DNA from: Candidatus Gottesmanbacteria bacterium | GTDB taxonomy: Bacteria > Patescibacteriota > Microgenomatia > UBA10105 > UBA927 | Direction of reading: 5' to 3' | Length of the DNA stretch: 34,090 nucleotides | NCBI GenBank assembly: GCA_016182725.1 | Contig: JACPFZ010000046.1 | Coordinates: 1 to 34,090, forward strand | Shown: positions 14,343 through 21,529 of the stretch, one piece after another | Layout: the number at the start of each line of letters is the position of its first letter | How positions within the stretch are numbered: position 1 is the stretch's first letter | Notes under the pieces: generated by a model | Told to the model about the DNA's origin: nothing | The model's database searches: none | What the model saw: only the letters and a program-made list of their open reading frames with translations | Program-made: the position numbers and the translations under genes

Positions 14343-16163
14343 ATCTGATGCTCGGTTGGCGCGGGTGCGATCAATTTTGGTTAAATATTTCTTGCGAAGG
14401 CGCAAATTGAGCGGGGTTACCTCGAGAAGTTCGTCATCTTCGATAAAGTCCAAACCTTGTTCCAGGCTCATGACCATCGGTGGATCCAGTTGAATGGCAA
14501 TGTCCGCGTTTGCCGAATGGACATTGGTGAGTTTTTTGGTTTTGCAAACATTAATGTCAATATCTTCTTGTCGGTTATTGAGCCCAATGATCATACCTTC
14601 GTACACCGGAACACCAGGGCCGATAAATGCGCGGCCGCGATCCTGAACCGTTGTAAGCGCATACCCTGTGGACTTGCCGGTTTCAAATGACACCAAGACG
14701 CCATTTCGCAACTTATCTATTTTATTGGCAATGAGGAAGTAGCCCAAAAATTGTGTTGCAAAAATACCATTGCCGCGGGTCTTCGTCAAAATATCGCTTC
14801 GGAATCCCAACAGATTTCTGCTGCTTATTTTATAGACCATTCTCGTAATTCCGCGTTCATCGGTGTGGGTGTCAATCAGTTCTCCCCGGCGTTTTCCTAA
14901 ATCTTCAGAGATGATGCCGACGTAGGCTTTGTCAATTTCAATCGTCATTTCTTCAAACGGCTCCATTTTTATTCCGTCAATTTCTTTGACGATAACTTCC
15001 GGTTTGCCGACTTGGAGCTCATATCCTTCGCGTCGTAAATTCTCAATTAAAACGGCAAGATGTAATTCTCCTCGGCCGGAAACGATAAATCCTGTTCCAT
15101 CCGGATTTTGTTCAATTTTTATGCCAATATTCGTCTTTTTTTCTTTTAGCAAGCGCTCATGAATTTGGCGCGCCGTACCAAACTTTCCTTCCCGTCCGGC
15201 AAACGGAGATGTGTTGGCGGAGACAAGCACCTTAAGGGTCGGATCTTCTACTTTAATAGCCGGAAATCCTTGGGTTATAGACGGGTCGGCAATGGTTTGG
15301 CCAATTGCCACTTCCGGAATGCCGCTTAGTGCGATAATATCGCCGGTTTGCGCCTGCGAAACTTCAACGCGTTTAAGACCCACGCTGGTAAATACCTGTT
15401 CAATTTTGAAGTTTCCCAATTTTTGATTTTCTAAAAGCTGAACAACGGACTGCCCTGGTTTGATCGTTCCCTGACTGATTTTGCCTATGGCGAATGTTCC
15501 TTTGTAGTTGTCAAAATCAAGCGTTGACACCAGCATCTTGAATGGTTGGTCCGCGTGGGCTTTCGGTTGGGGAATGTAGGAAAGAATCTCTTCAAACAGC
15601 GGCTGGAGTGTGGCTCGCGCATCCATATCTTCCTGATAGTCTTTCCACGCTTTTCCTTCCCGGCCAATGGCATACAGGATGGGGAAGGTTAAGTGATCTT
15701 CGTGGTGGGCCAAGTGTAAGAACAGTTCTTCGATTTCGTTCAGAACGTCGATGGGACGGGCATCTTTTCTGTCTATTTTATTAATAACGACGATGATTTT
15801 GAGGTTTAACTCCAGCGCTTTTTGCAGGACAAATTGCGTCTGGGGCAACGGTCCTTCGGCGCTATCGACGATCAAAAGCGCTCCGTCTGCCATATTGATG
15901 ACCCGTTCCACCTCGCCGCTAAAGTCGGCATGCCCTGGAGTATCAATGATGTTGATTTTGGTGTTTTTGTAGACGACGGCAGTATTTTTTGCCAAAATAG
16001 TAATACCCTTTTCGCGTTCCAGGACGTTACTGTCCAGGATCGTCGTTTGGGCCATTTCCGCCTCATTATCACGAAACGTATGGGTCTGCTTGAGCATTCC
16101 GTCAACGAGCGTGGTTTTGCCGTGGTCAACATGAGCAATAATTACGATATTTCGTATATCCAT
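14340..16163 (-). CDS. typA: TypA/BipA ribosome-associated GTPase
   Basis: TypA is an EF-G-like GTPase that binds ribosomes and helps subunit assembly and stress adaptation. The protein is 607 aa, standard for the family. The G domain carries AHVDHGKTT (10-18), DTPGHADF and NKID. Domains II, III and V and the TypA-specific C-terminal domain follow, ending NLRLRKKYLTKIDRTRANRASD-stop. I chose the ATG at 16163 over one 102 nt upstream because MDIRNIVIIAHVDHGKTT is the conserved N-terminus and the upstream stretch overlaps the promoter. The TAG stop is the first triplet of REP copy C. The last ~28 codons are duplicated, in diverged form, beyond the RAYT cassette. Confidence 0.97.
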   Translation of the reverse strand: MDIRNIVIIAHVDHGKTTLVDGMLKQTHTFRDNEAEMAQTTILDSNVLEREKGITILAKNTAVVYKNTKINIIDTPGHADFSGEVERVINMADGALLIVDSAEGPLPQTQFVLQKALELNLKIIVVINKIDRKDARPIDVLNEIEELFLHLAHHEDHLTFPILYAIGREGKAWKDYQEDMDARATLQPLFEEILSYIPQPKAHADQPFKMLVSTLDFDNYKGTFAIGKISQGTIKPGQSVVQLLENQKLGNFKIEQVFTSVGLKRVEVSQAQTGDIIALSGIPEVAIGQTIADPSITQGFPAIKVEDPTLKVLVSANTSPFAGREGKFGTARQIHERLLKEKKTNIGIKIEQNPDGTGFIVSGRGELHLAVLIENLRREGYELQVGKPEVIVKEIDGIKMEPFEEMTIEIDKAYVGIISEDLGKRRGELIDTHTDERGITRMVYKISSRNLLGFRSDILTKTRGNGIFATQFLGYFLIANKIDKLRNGVLVSFETGKSTGYALTTVQDRGRAFIGPGVPVYEGMIIGLNNRQEDIDINVCKTKKLTNVHSANADIAIQLDPPMVMSLEQGLDFIEDDELLEVTPLNLRLRKKYLTKIDRTRANRASD

Positions 16164-16175
16164 ATAAACAAAGAA

Positions 16176-16196
16176 ACCCGCTTCATCCCTGCGGGT
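16176..16196 (-). promoter_or_regulatory. hairpin in the typA leader
   Basis: On the minus strand ACCCGC (16196-16191) pairs with GCGGGT (16181-16176), followed by TTTCTTTG, 12 bases before the typA start. It is terminator-like but has an interrupted T-tract, so attenuation is only a possibility. Confidence 0.4.
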
Positions 16197-16211
16197 AAGC
16201 CTATAGAATGA

Positions 16212-16240
16212 ATTATAGCAGAAATGATTGATCTCGTCTA
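16212..16240 (-). promoter_or_regulatory. typA promoter
   Basis: On the minus strand TAGACG (16240-16235), a 17-nt spacer and TATAAT (16217-16212). Start near 16205, leader ~42 nt. It overlaps the divergent ftsK promoter, so the two could compete for polymerase. Confidence 0.6.
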
Positions 16241-16256
16241 ACAGAAGTCCTATACT
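16228..16256 (+). promoter_or_regulatory. ftsK promoter (leaderless)
   Basis: TTGATC (16228-16233), a 17-nt spacer and TATACT (16251-16256), ending seven bases before the ftsK ATG at 16264. The predicted start is one base before the ATG. Confidence 0.65.
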
Positions 16257-16263
16257 GGATTGC

Positions 16264-18411
16264 ATGAGAAAAAAGCGGCACTACCGGCGCCGGTATAAAA
16301 ATCCGTTCCACATCAAGCTTAAAAAACAAACTGCCTATGCGGTCGGTGCGATCTGGCTCTGGCTATTTGCCGCAACGATTACGGTTTCTTTTTTCGGGGA
16401 GGGAGATCTGTTCGTGCGACTTCGGGAAGAACTTCTGGGGAATGTGGGTTGGGCGATGTACGTGCTGCCCCCATTTCTCGTCTCACTGAGTCTTCTTTTT
16501 TTCAAAATAAAATCCGGCATTGGGAAACCAAATGTGCCATTTGGATTCGGACTCGTTCTTGTTGCGCTCATGGGGCTGACCCAAGCAGGGGTAATCGGAA
16601 CAACGGTATGGACGTTGGTAAGTACATACGCCTCTAGTGAGGGAGCTGTGCTTCTGTTTTTGGCGGTGCTGGTCATTGGTTTTATTATTTTCCTCAATGC
16701 GTCGCTGGATCGGGTGATCGATGCGCTGGTTTCTCTGGTCTCGCGACTTGTTGCATTTGTTGGGGAACTTGTCGGAAGTCTTTTTGCCAAAAAAGAACAG
16801 CCCATGTTTCCTCAACAAAAATTGCCACTCAAAATCAAAGGTCAGGAAGACGAAAAGTCACTCGTGAAAGCGCCGATGCCTGTGCCCCCGATGAGAACTG
16901 CCGCCCCGGTGCTATCAAAGTCAGGGCTCAAAATGAGCCCTACAACAACGACAGCAGACATGACGCTTTGGGAGTATCCTCCACTTTCGCTTCTGTCTGA
17001 CGGACCAGGCCAAAAGGCCGACCGCGGCGACATGCGCAAAAATGCCGATACCATAGAACGGACGCTTGATAGTTTCGGTATTCAGGCAAAGGTTTCTGAG
17101 GTGAATACCGGACCGGCAGTCACCCAATATGCACTTAAAATTGCTTTGGGCACCAAAGTATCTAAAATTACCTCGCTGGCCAGTGACTTGGCCTTGGCCC
17201 TTGCGGCTCCTACCGGCGCGGTACGTATAGAAGCGCCTATTCCCGGACGGGATTTGGTCGGTATTGAAATTCCTAACCGGGGACTCGAGTTTGTCACACT
17301 GAAACGTATGCTTGCCTCGGATGCCATGCGCAAAGCCAAGAGTAAATTGGCCGTTGCGTTAGGTTTGGATGTTTCCGGTAGTGCGGTTATTGCAGATATC
17401 GGGAGAATGCCACATGTCCTCGTTGCCGGGACCACGGGATCCGGAAAATCGGTCCTTATCAATGCCTGGATTACCTCGCTTCTTTTCCGTACGACGCCTG
17501 TGGAAGTAAAACTTATTATGGTTGACCCCAAACGTGTGGAACTTATCGGGTACAATGGCATTCCGCATCTCTTGACGCCGGTTATTGTTGAGCCGGATAA
17601 GATTCTCTCGGCTCTCCGGTGGTCCATGACAGAAATGGAAAATCGCTACAAGCAATTTGCAGAAGTGGGAGTCCGGAATATTGACGGATTCAATGAGCTT
17701 TCCGGTTTTCAGGCGATGCCTTATATTGTCATTTTGATTGACGAACTTGCGGATCTTATGGCCTATGCGCCAGTAGAGGTTGAGGACGCCGTGTGCCGTT
17801 TAGCGCAAATGGCGCGAGCAACCGGCATCCACCTGGTCTTAGCCACCCAACGGCCAAGCGTAGACGTCATTACCGGTCTTATTAAAGCCAATGTGCCGGC
17901 GCGGATTGCGTTTAACGTGTCCTCCATGGTGGATTCAAGGGTCATTATTGACATGCCCGGTGCGGAAAAACTTTTAGGCCGCGGAGATATGCTCTATGTG
18001 CCGCCGGATCAATCCAAACCGAGTCGTATTCAGGGTACGTACGTGTCTGAACATGAGGTGAATAAAGTGGTAGACTTTCTCAAAGAGAAAAATAAAGCAG
18101 TGCAATATACGGAAGAAGTGGTCAATCAACCGCTTTCCGGATGGAAGAGAGGGGCAGGAGGAGAGCGAGGTACATCAGATGGTAAGGACGCGCTCTTTGA
18201 AGATGCCTTGAGACTTATTTGTCAGCACGATAAAGCCAGCGCCTCGCTTCTCCAGCGTCGATTGTCAGTAGGATACGCCCGAGCGGCCCGCATATTAGAT
18301 CAATTGGAAGAAGCAGGAATCATTGGTCCTGGTGAGGGAAGTAAACCACGCGATGTTCTGGTAAAAAATCCAGATGAATACTTAGCGCAACAAGCAAACA
18401 AAGACTCGTAG
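16264..18411 (+). CDS. ftsK: FtsK/SpoIIIE DNA translocase
   Basis: Septum-anchored hexameric motor that pumps chromosomal DNA during division. The protein is 715 aa. A basic N-terminus (MRKKRHYRRRYKNPF) precedes four transmembrane segments within ~20-170. A short linker then leads to the RecA-like motor, with Walker A GTTGSGKS near residue 390 and Walker B VILIDELADL near 490. The C-terminal ~70 residues form the winged-helix gamma domain that reads polar DNA sequences. I chose ATG 16264 rather than the in-frame ATG 36 nt upstream because the upstream one overlaps the -35 box. A RodZ-like gene starts one base after the stop. Confidence 0.96.
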   Translation: MRKKRHYRRRYKNPFHIKLKKQTAYAVGAIWLWLFAATITVSFFGEGDLFVRLREELLGNVGWAMYVLPPFLVSLSLLFFKIKSGIGKPNVPFGFGLVLVALMGLTQAGVIGTTVWTLVSTYASSEGAVLLFLAVLVIGFIIFLNASLDRVIDALVSLVSRLVAFVGELVGSLFAKKEQPMFPQQKLPLKIKGQEDEKSLVKAPMPVPPMRTAAPVLSKSGLKMSPTTTTADMTLWEYPPLSLLSDGPGQKADRGDMRKNADTIERTLDSFGIQAKVSEVNTGPAVTQYALKIALGTKVSKITSLASDLALALAAPTGAVRIEAPIPGRDLVGIEIPNRGLEFVTLKRMLASDAMRKAKSKLAVALGLDVSGSAVIADIGRMPHVLVAGTTGSGKSVLINAWITSLLFRTTPVEVKLIMVDPKRVELIGYNGIPHLLTPVIVEPDKILSALRWSMTEMENRYKQFAEVGVRNIDGFNELSGFQAMPYIVILIDELADLMAYAPVEVEDAVCRLAQMARATGIHLVLATQRPSVDVITGLIKANVPARIAFNVSSMVDSRVIIDMPGAEKLLGRGDMLYVPPDQSKPSRIQGTYVSEHEVNKVVDFLKEKNKAVQYTEEVVNQPLSGWKRGAGGERGTSDGKDALFEDALRLICQHDKASASLLQRRLSVGYARAARILDQLEEAGIIGPGEGSKPRDVLVKNPDEYLAQQANKDS

Positions 18412-18412
18412 T

Positions 18413-19048
18413 ATGAAGACCGTCGGCGAAATCCTCAAAGAGACCCGCCTCTCCCGTGGGTTCACGCTTCAACACATAGAACAAGGGACCAAAATCCGCC
18501 TGAAATTTTTAGAGGCAATCGAACAAGACGACTACCCCAAGCTTCCATCGCTTTCCTATGCGAAGGGATTCGTCAAAAACTACGCAGAGTTTTTAGGACT
18601 CAACAGTCGGCATATTCTCGCATTTTTCCGCAGACAAACAGAAGAAGTGCCGCGGTCTACTCTTTTGCCCAAAGGTTTGGCCGCGCCTCTCAATCAGCCA
18701 TTCCTTCGGCTCACGCCAGGGAGATTTTTGACCATCATCCTTGTGGGATTTGTTACTGTCTTTCTCCTTTACTTTGGGGTACAGTACCTCAGGTTGCAAA
18801 ATCCTCCACCCTTAGTCGTTGATTCCCCTAAAGATCAGTTGGTGACGACCCAGCGGCGGATAGACGTATTGGGGAAAACCGATCCGGATGCCACGGTCAT
18901 CGTAAACGGGGTAAGCGCGCTGGTAAGAAGCGATGGGAGATTTTTTGACCAAGTGCAATTGAGTTCCGGGATTAATAAAGTTACGATTGTCGCTACCAGT
19001 CGGTGGAACAAAACGACAACGATAGTTCGTGAGGTCGGGGTTCAATGA
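18413..19048 (+). CDS. RodZ-like HTH transmembrane protein
   Basis: 211-aa single-pass membrane protein. Residues ~1-75 form a Cro/RodZ-type helix-turn-helix (VGEILKETRLSRGFTLQHIE, IRLKFLEAIEQDDY). A membrane segment lies at ~104-125. The outside part (~130-211) looks like a small beta-sandwich domain (PKDQLVTTQRRIDVLGKT, VNGVSALVRSDGRF), similar to the glucodextranase-B-like modules found in such proteins. RodZ links MreB to the wall machinery; whether MreB is present cannot be seen here. Coupling to ftsK suggests a division or shape role. Confidence 0.8.
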   Translation: MKTVGEILKETRLSRGFTLQHIEQGTKIRLKFLEAIEQDDYPKLPSLSYAKGFVKNYAEFLGLNSRHILAFFRRQTEEVPRSTLLPKGLAAPLNQPFLRLTPGRFLTIILVGFVTVFLLYFGVQYLRLQNPPPLVVDSPKDQLVTTQRRIDVLGKTDPDATVIVNGVSALVRSDGRFFDQVQLSSGINKVTIVATSRWNKTTTIVREVGVQ

Positions 19049-19079
19049 TTGACAGGATATCAGTAGCCCTATGTATAAT
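19049..19079 (+). promoter_or_regulatory. promoter of the DUF948-like/YtxH-like pair
   Basis: TTGACA (19049-19054) and TATAAT (19074-19079) are both perfect consensus hexamers with a long 19-nt spacer. The -10 ends eight bases before the ATG at 19088, so the leader would be about two bases. Confidence 0.65.
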
Positions 19080-19087
19080 GAATCTTG

Positions 19088-19348
19088 ATGGATACAGTAC
19101 AGATAGTGATTGTCACCATTAGTATTGTGTTAACCACCCTCATTGTGCTGTTGGGAATTCAGGTGTGGTTTATTTTCAAAGAAGTTCGAAGGTCAATCCA
19201 AAAAATGAACAAAATGCTTGATGACTTTGGAAAAGTGACCGGGACCGTAGGGGAAGGAGCCCAGCATCTTTCCGGGATTGCAAGTGGCATTAAGGCTGGA
19301 ATGGCGGTATTTTCTTCATTTCGCAAAAAGGGAGAAAGAAATGAGTGA
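19088..19348 (+). CDS. small DUF948-like membrane protein
   Basis: 86 aa: one N-terminal membrane helix (VIVTISIVLTTLIVLLGIQVWF), then an amphipathic helix (VRRSIQKMNKMLDDFGKV) and a Gly-rich tail with a basic end. This resembles the DUF948 group of general-stress membrane proteins, whose function is unknown. A TTG one codon earlier could also serve as start, but ATG 19088 fits the promoter better. Its stop overlaps the next gene by 8 nt. Confidence 0.65.
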   Translation: MDTVQIVIVTISIVLTTLIVLLGIQVWFIFKEVRRSIQKMNKMLDDFGKVTGTVGEGAQHLSGIASGIKAGMAVFSSFRKKGERNE

Positions 19349-19730
19349 GGGTAGCAACCGCGATACCAAATTTTGGATCGGATTTTTTATTGGCGGTTTA
19401 CTGGGTGCCATCATTTTATTCTTTTTAGGCACCAAAGAAGGAAAAAAAACCGGCAAGATGCTGGAAGAAAAAGGACAAGATTTTTTAGATGAACTGGAAG
19501 ATCGTTTAGCTGATTTAGAAAAAAAGGGGAGAGATTTGGCGAAACAGGGAGAGGCTCTGAAAGAAGAGGTTATTGAGCAAGTAGAAGATAAAAAAGACGA
19601 GGTATCTCACGGGGTAGTCAAGAAACTTGACTCTGCCCTTGCCCACATCGAAGCCTTGCAGGAACACGGCCGCGAAACCACAGCAGACTTAAGGAAAAAA
19701 CTCTTCAAAAACACCCCCAAGAAATCCTAG
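19341..19730 (+). CDS. YtxH-like membrane-anchored coiled-coil protein
   Basis: 129 aa. An N-terminal Gly-rich membrane helix (FWIGFFIGGLLGAIILFFLG) is followed by TKEGKKTGKMLEEKG, the hallmark of the YtxH family. A long, highly charged coiled coil (~45-110) follows. The function of the family is unknown; it is linked to stress and the envelope. I chose ATG 19341 because GGAGAAAG lies just upstream and the hydrophobic helix then sits at the N-terminus. It ends in a CTAG shared with the convergent deformylase gene. Confidence 0.75.
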   Translation: MSEGSNRDTKFWIGFFIGGLLGAIILFFLGTKEGKKTGKMLEEKGQDFLDELEDRLADLEKKGRDLAKQGEALKEEVIEQVEDKKDEVSHGVVKKLDSALAHIEALQEHGRETTADLRKKLFKNTPKKS

Positions 19731-20158
19731 TAATCAGAGGTTATTTTTTTCTTCGTTTGCGCGATGAGTTTTTGGTATTCTTTGTCCGTAATAATTTCCT
19801 TGTTATTTTCTACACGGTCTAAAAAGACAATGCCGTCAAGGTGATCGTTTTCATGTTGAAAAATCCGTGCGATGAAATCAGAAAACTCCCGTTTTTCTTT
19901 TTTCCCGTTTCGATTAGTAAATTCTACTTTTATGGATTGATAGCGAGGGATGAGCCCCCGAATTCCCGGAATACTTAAACACCCCTCCCAATCTTTTATT
20001 TTGTTTTTAGAATGAGATACGATCGTCGGATTGATAACAGGTATAGGTTTCATTTCCGGCGCATTAGGGTATCTGGGATTAGGATGTGAGGCAACGATGA
20101 ACATGCGGTATGGTTGATAGACTTGCGGTGCGGCAATGCCTACGCCGTTTACATCCAT
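19727..20158 (-). CDS. def: peptide deformylase, 5'-truncated
   Basis: Peptide deformylase removes the formyl group from new proteins using a metal held by one Cys and two His. All three motifs are present: GVGIAAPQ (5-12), EGCLS with Cys60, and HENDH with His102, Glu103 and His106. The 143-aa protein lacks the first ~40 residues of the family, including the N-terminal strand and helix. In the same frame the homology continues a few codons upstream of the ATG (ALETLMDVNGVG) but no start codon exists before a stop at 20218-20216. Either a shortened protein is made from ATG 20158, or the gene is decayed. A TATAAA at 20182-20177 could drive it. Confidence 0.8.
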   Translation of the reverse strand: MDVNGVGIAAPQVYQPYRMFIVASHPNPRYPNAPEMKPIPVINPTIVSHSKNKIKDWEGCLSIPGIRGLIPRYQSIKVEFTNRNGKKEKREFSDFIARIFQHENDHLDGIVFLDRVENNKEIITDKEYQKLIAQTKKKITSDY

Positions 20159-20345
20159 AAGTGTTTCCAGAGCGCCTTTATAGTAGCAAAATGTTAGTCT
20201 TTTGTCGATGGCGTTCTATCCAAGTCATAAAAAATAAGGTAAGTATTGATGTTTTGATTACAGAGGGGTACACAAGACAATTTGTTATTTTATTTGCGAC
20301 CGCAGTTTTATTGACAATATTTTATCTCGGTATTAACTTAGATAT
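20159..20345. other. AT-rich interval between def and the PaaX-like gene
   Basis: This 187-bp stretch should hold the missing 5' end of def but shows only ~5 recognisable codons. I found no deformylase N-terminus in the other minus frames. The plus strand has TTGACA (20311-20316) with a 17-nt spacer to TAACTT (20334-20339), ending six bases before the next ATG, a plausible leaderless promoter. A 79-codon plus-strand ORF with a hydrophobic stretch runs through it but overlaps the next gene. Confidence 0.5.
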
Positions 20346-21116
20346 ATGGAGCAAGATGCGTTTACATCAATTCCCGAGAAAGTATTTTCTTATACCCTAG
20401 ATTTAGCCTTATGGTTTTCAGTGTATTTTGCGGAAATGAGTTTGCCTCAATCGAGCGTTGGTCAACTCTATCGGGCACAACGCGCAGCTGATCGCTTTTT
20501 GGAACACGTGAATTATGAAACTATTCAACGAGGTATAGTAGAAGCTCGACGTCGCGGATTGCTGCGGAAAGGGAAAAAAGGCCGGCGAGCTTGGCCACAG
20601 ATTACAGAAGAAGGAAAACGGCGGCTGACTTCTGCAATGCCACAATACGATGAAAAACGTATTTGGGATGGAAAGATGCATGTAATAACCTATGATATTC
20701 CCGAAACCCGCCGCGATGAACGGGAGTTACTCCGATCGTATTTATACCGTATTGGATGCGGGCGGCTTCAGGATTCCGTGTGGATAACGCCGTATAATCC
20801 CATTGGTATAATTCATCCTTTTATTAAGGAACAAGGACTTGGGGGAACTATCATTGTTTCTGATTTGGGAAAAGATGGTTCTATAGGAGATGAGGATCTT
20901 TTAACACTTCTCATTGGCGTATACGGGTTGGATAAAATCAATGAGCGATATGAAAAATGGATAAAAGAAACAGGTAAAACAACGGTTGATCGATGGGCCT
21001 TGATACACTATTTTTCCATTCTTCGCGATGATCCACAATTGCCATTTGCGTTATTGCCAAAGTGGTGGAAAGGTAATGCAGCATATAAATTGGTTAAAAG
21101 GAATATTGTTATTTAA
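20346..21116 (+). CDS. PaaX-like protein with Cas2-like ferredoxin fold
   Basis: 256 aa. Residues ~10-100 look like a winged-helix domain with a basic wing (ARRRGLLRKGKKGRRAWPQITEEGKRRL). From W107, WDGKMHVITYDIPETRRDER followed by LRSYLYRIGCGRLQDSVWITPYNP is the signature of the central domain of PaaX regulators, which is structurally related to Cas2. PaaX itself represses phenylacetate genes; no such genes are here, so only the fold is assigned. There are no cas genes or repeats nearby. The base composition is AT-rich compared with the core genes. Confidence 0.75.
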   Translation: MEQDAFTSIPEKVFSYTLDLALWFSVYFAEMSLPQSSVGQLYRAQRAADRFLEHVNYETIQRGIVEARRRGLLRKGKKGRRAWPQITEEGKRRLTSAMPQYDEKRIWDGKMHVITYDIPETRRDERELLRSYLYRIGCGRLQDSVWITPYNPIGIIHPFIKEQGLGGTIIVSDLGKDGSIGDEDLLTLLIGVYGLDKINERYEKWIKETGKTTVDRWALIHYFSILRDDPQLPFALLPKWWKGNAAYKLVKRNIVI

Positions 21117-21154
21117 TCTACGACCGCGAGTATAAAAACAATATTTTATTTTGG

Positions 21155-21466
21155 CTATGATATTTCTCCTGTTTTATGGGCGGCCTCAAGGAAATTTTGT
21201 TTATAAAAAGATTGTTGTTCGGGTGTGAATAAAGATAATACCTCAAACGTTAGAGACGTTTGCTTATTTTTCAGTATTGCTTCGTGGACAACACAATATC
21301 CCAAAAAGTTCCAATCGTCATCCGCGAGGAGCATGGCGATACGAAGCGGGAAGATCCGTTCTTTATCTTTTAAAACAGTAAATGTTTTTCCTACCGCAAG
21401 ATGAGAAATATCAACGCTCCCCTTAGGAAGCTTAAGTAAGGTATTGAGTTCGGCAAAATAGCCCAT
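21155..21466 (-). CDS. small conserved protein of unknown function
   Basis: 103 aa, mixed alpha/beta, beginning MGYFAELNTLLKLPKG. It has no membrane segment or signal peptide and no motif that allows a function. The length, the clean codon structure and a TATAAT (21486-21481) 14 bases before the ATG argue that it is real. Its N-terminus recalls short bacterial domains of unknown function of the DUF2584 type; this is a weak impression. It diverges from alaS, and the two promoters are interleaved. Confidence 0.65.
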   Translation of the reverse strand: MGYFAELNTLLKLPKGSVDISHLAVGKTFTVLKDKERIFPLRIAMLLADDDWNFLGYCVVHEAILKNKQTSLTFEVLSLFTPEQQSFYKQNFLEAAHKTGEIS

Positions 21467-21516
21467 ATGGTATTGTTCGGATTATAGCGCATTTCATTGA
21501 AAAGGGAACTATCGTG

Positions 21517-21522
21517 TATAAT
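21517..21522 (+). promoter_or_regulatory. -10 box of alaS (leaderless)
   Basis: TATAAT ends seven bases before the alaS ATG at 21530, giving a predicted start one base upstream of the ATG. TTGAAA at 21497-21502 is too close (14 nt) to be a standard -35. Confidence 0.6.
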
Positions 21523-21529
21523 CTGAACT

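Noticed and set aside
17082-17627. Minus-strand ORF of 181 codons opposite ftsK
   Set aside because: It is a shadow of the conserved ftsK motor domain with no protein features of its own.
20161-20400. 79-codon plus-strand ORF with a hydrophobic stretch
   Set aside because: It starts with GTG without a ribosome-binding site, overlaps the PaaX-like gene and lies in AT-rich DNA where hydrophobic codons are expected.
20346-21116. Cas2 gene of a CRISPR system
   Set aside because: The protein is a winged-helix plus PaaX-type domain, with no repeats or other cas genes in the window.
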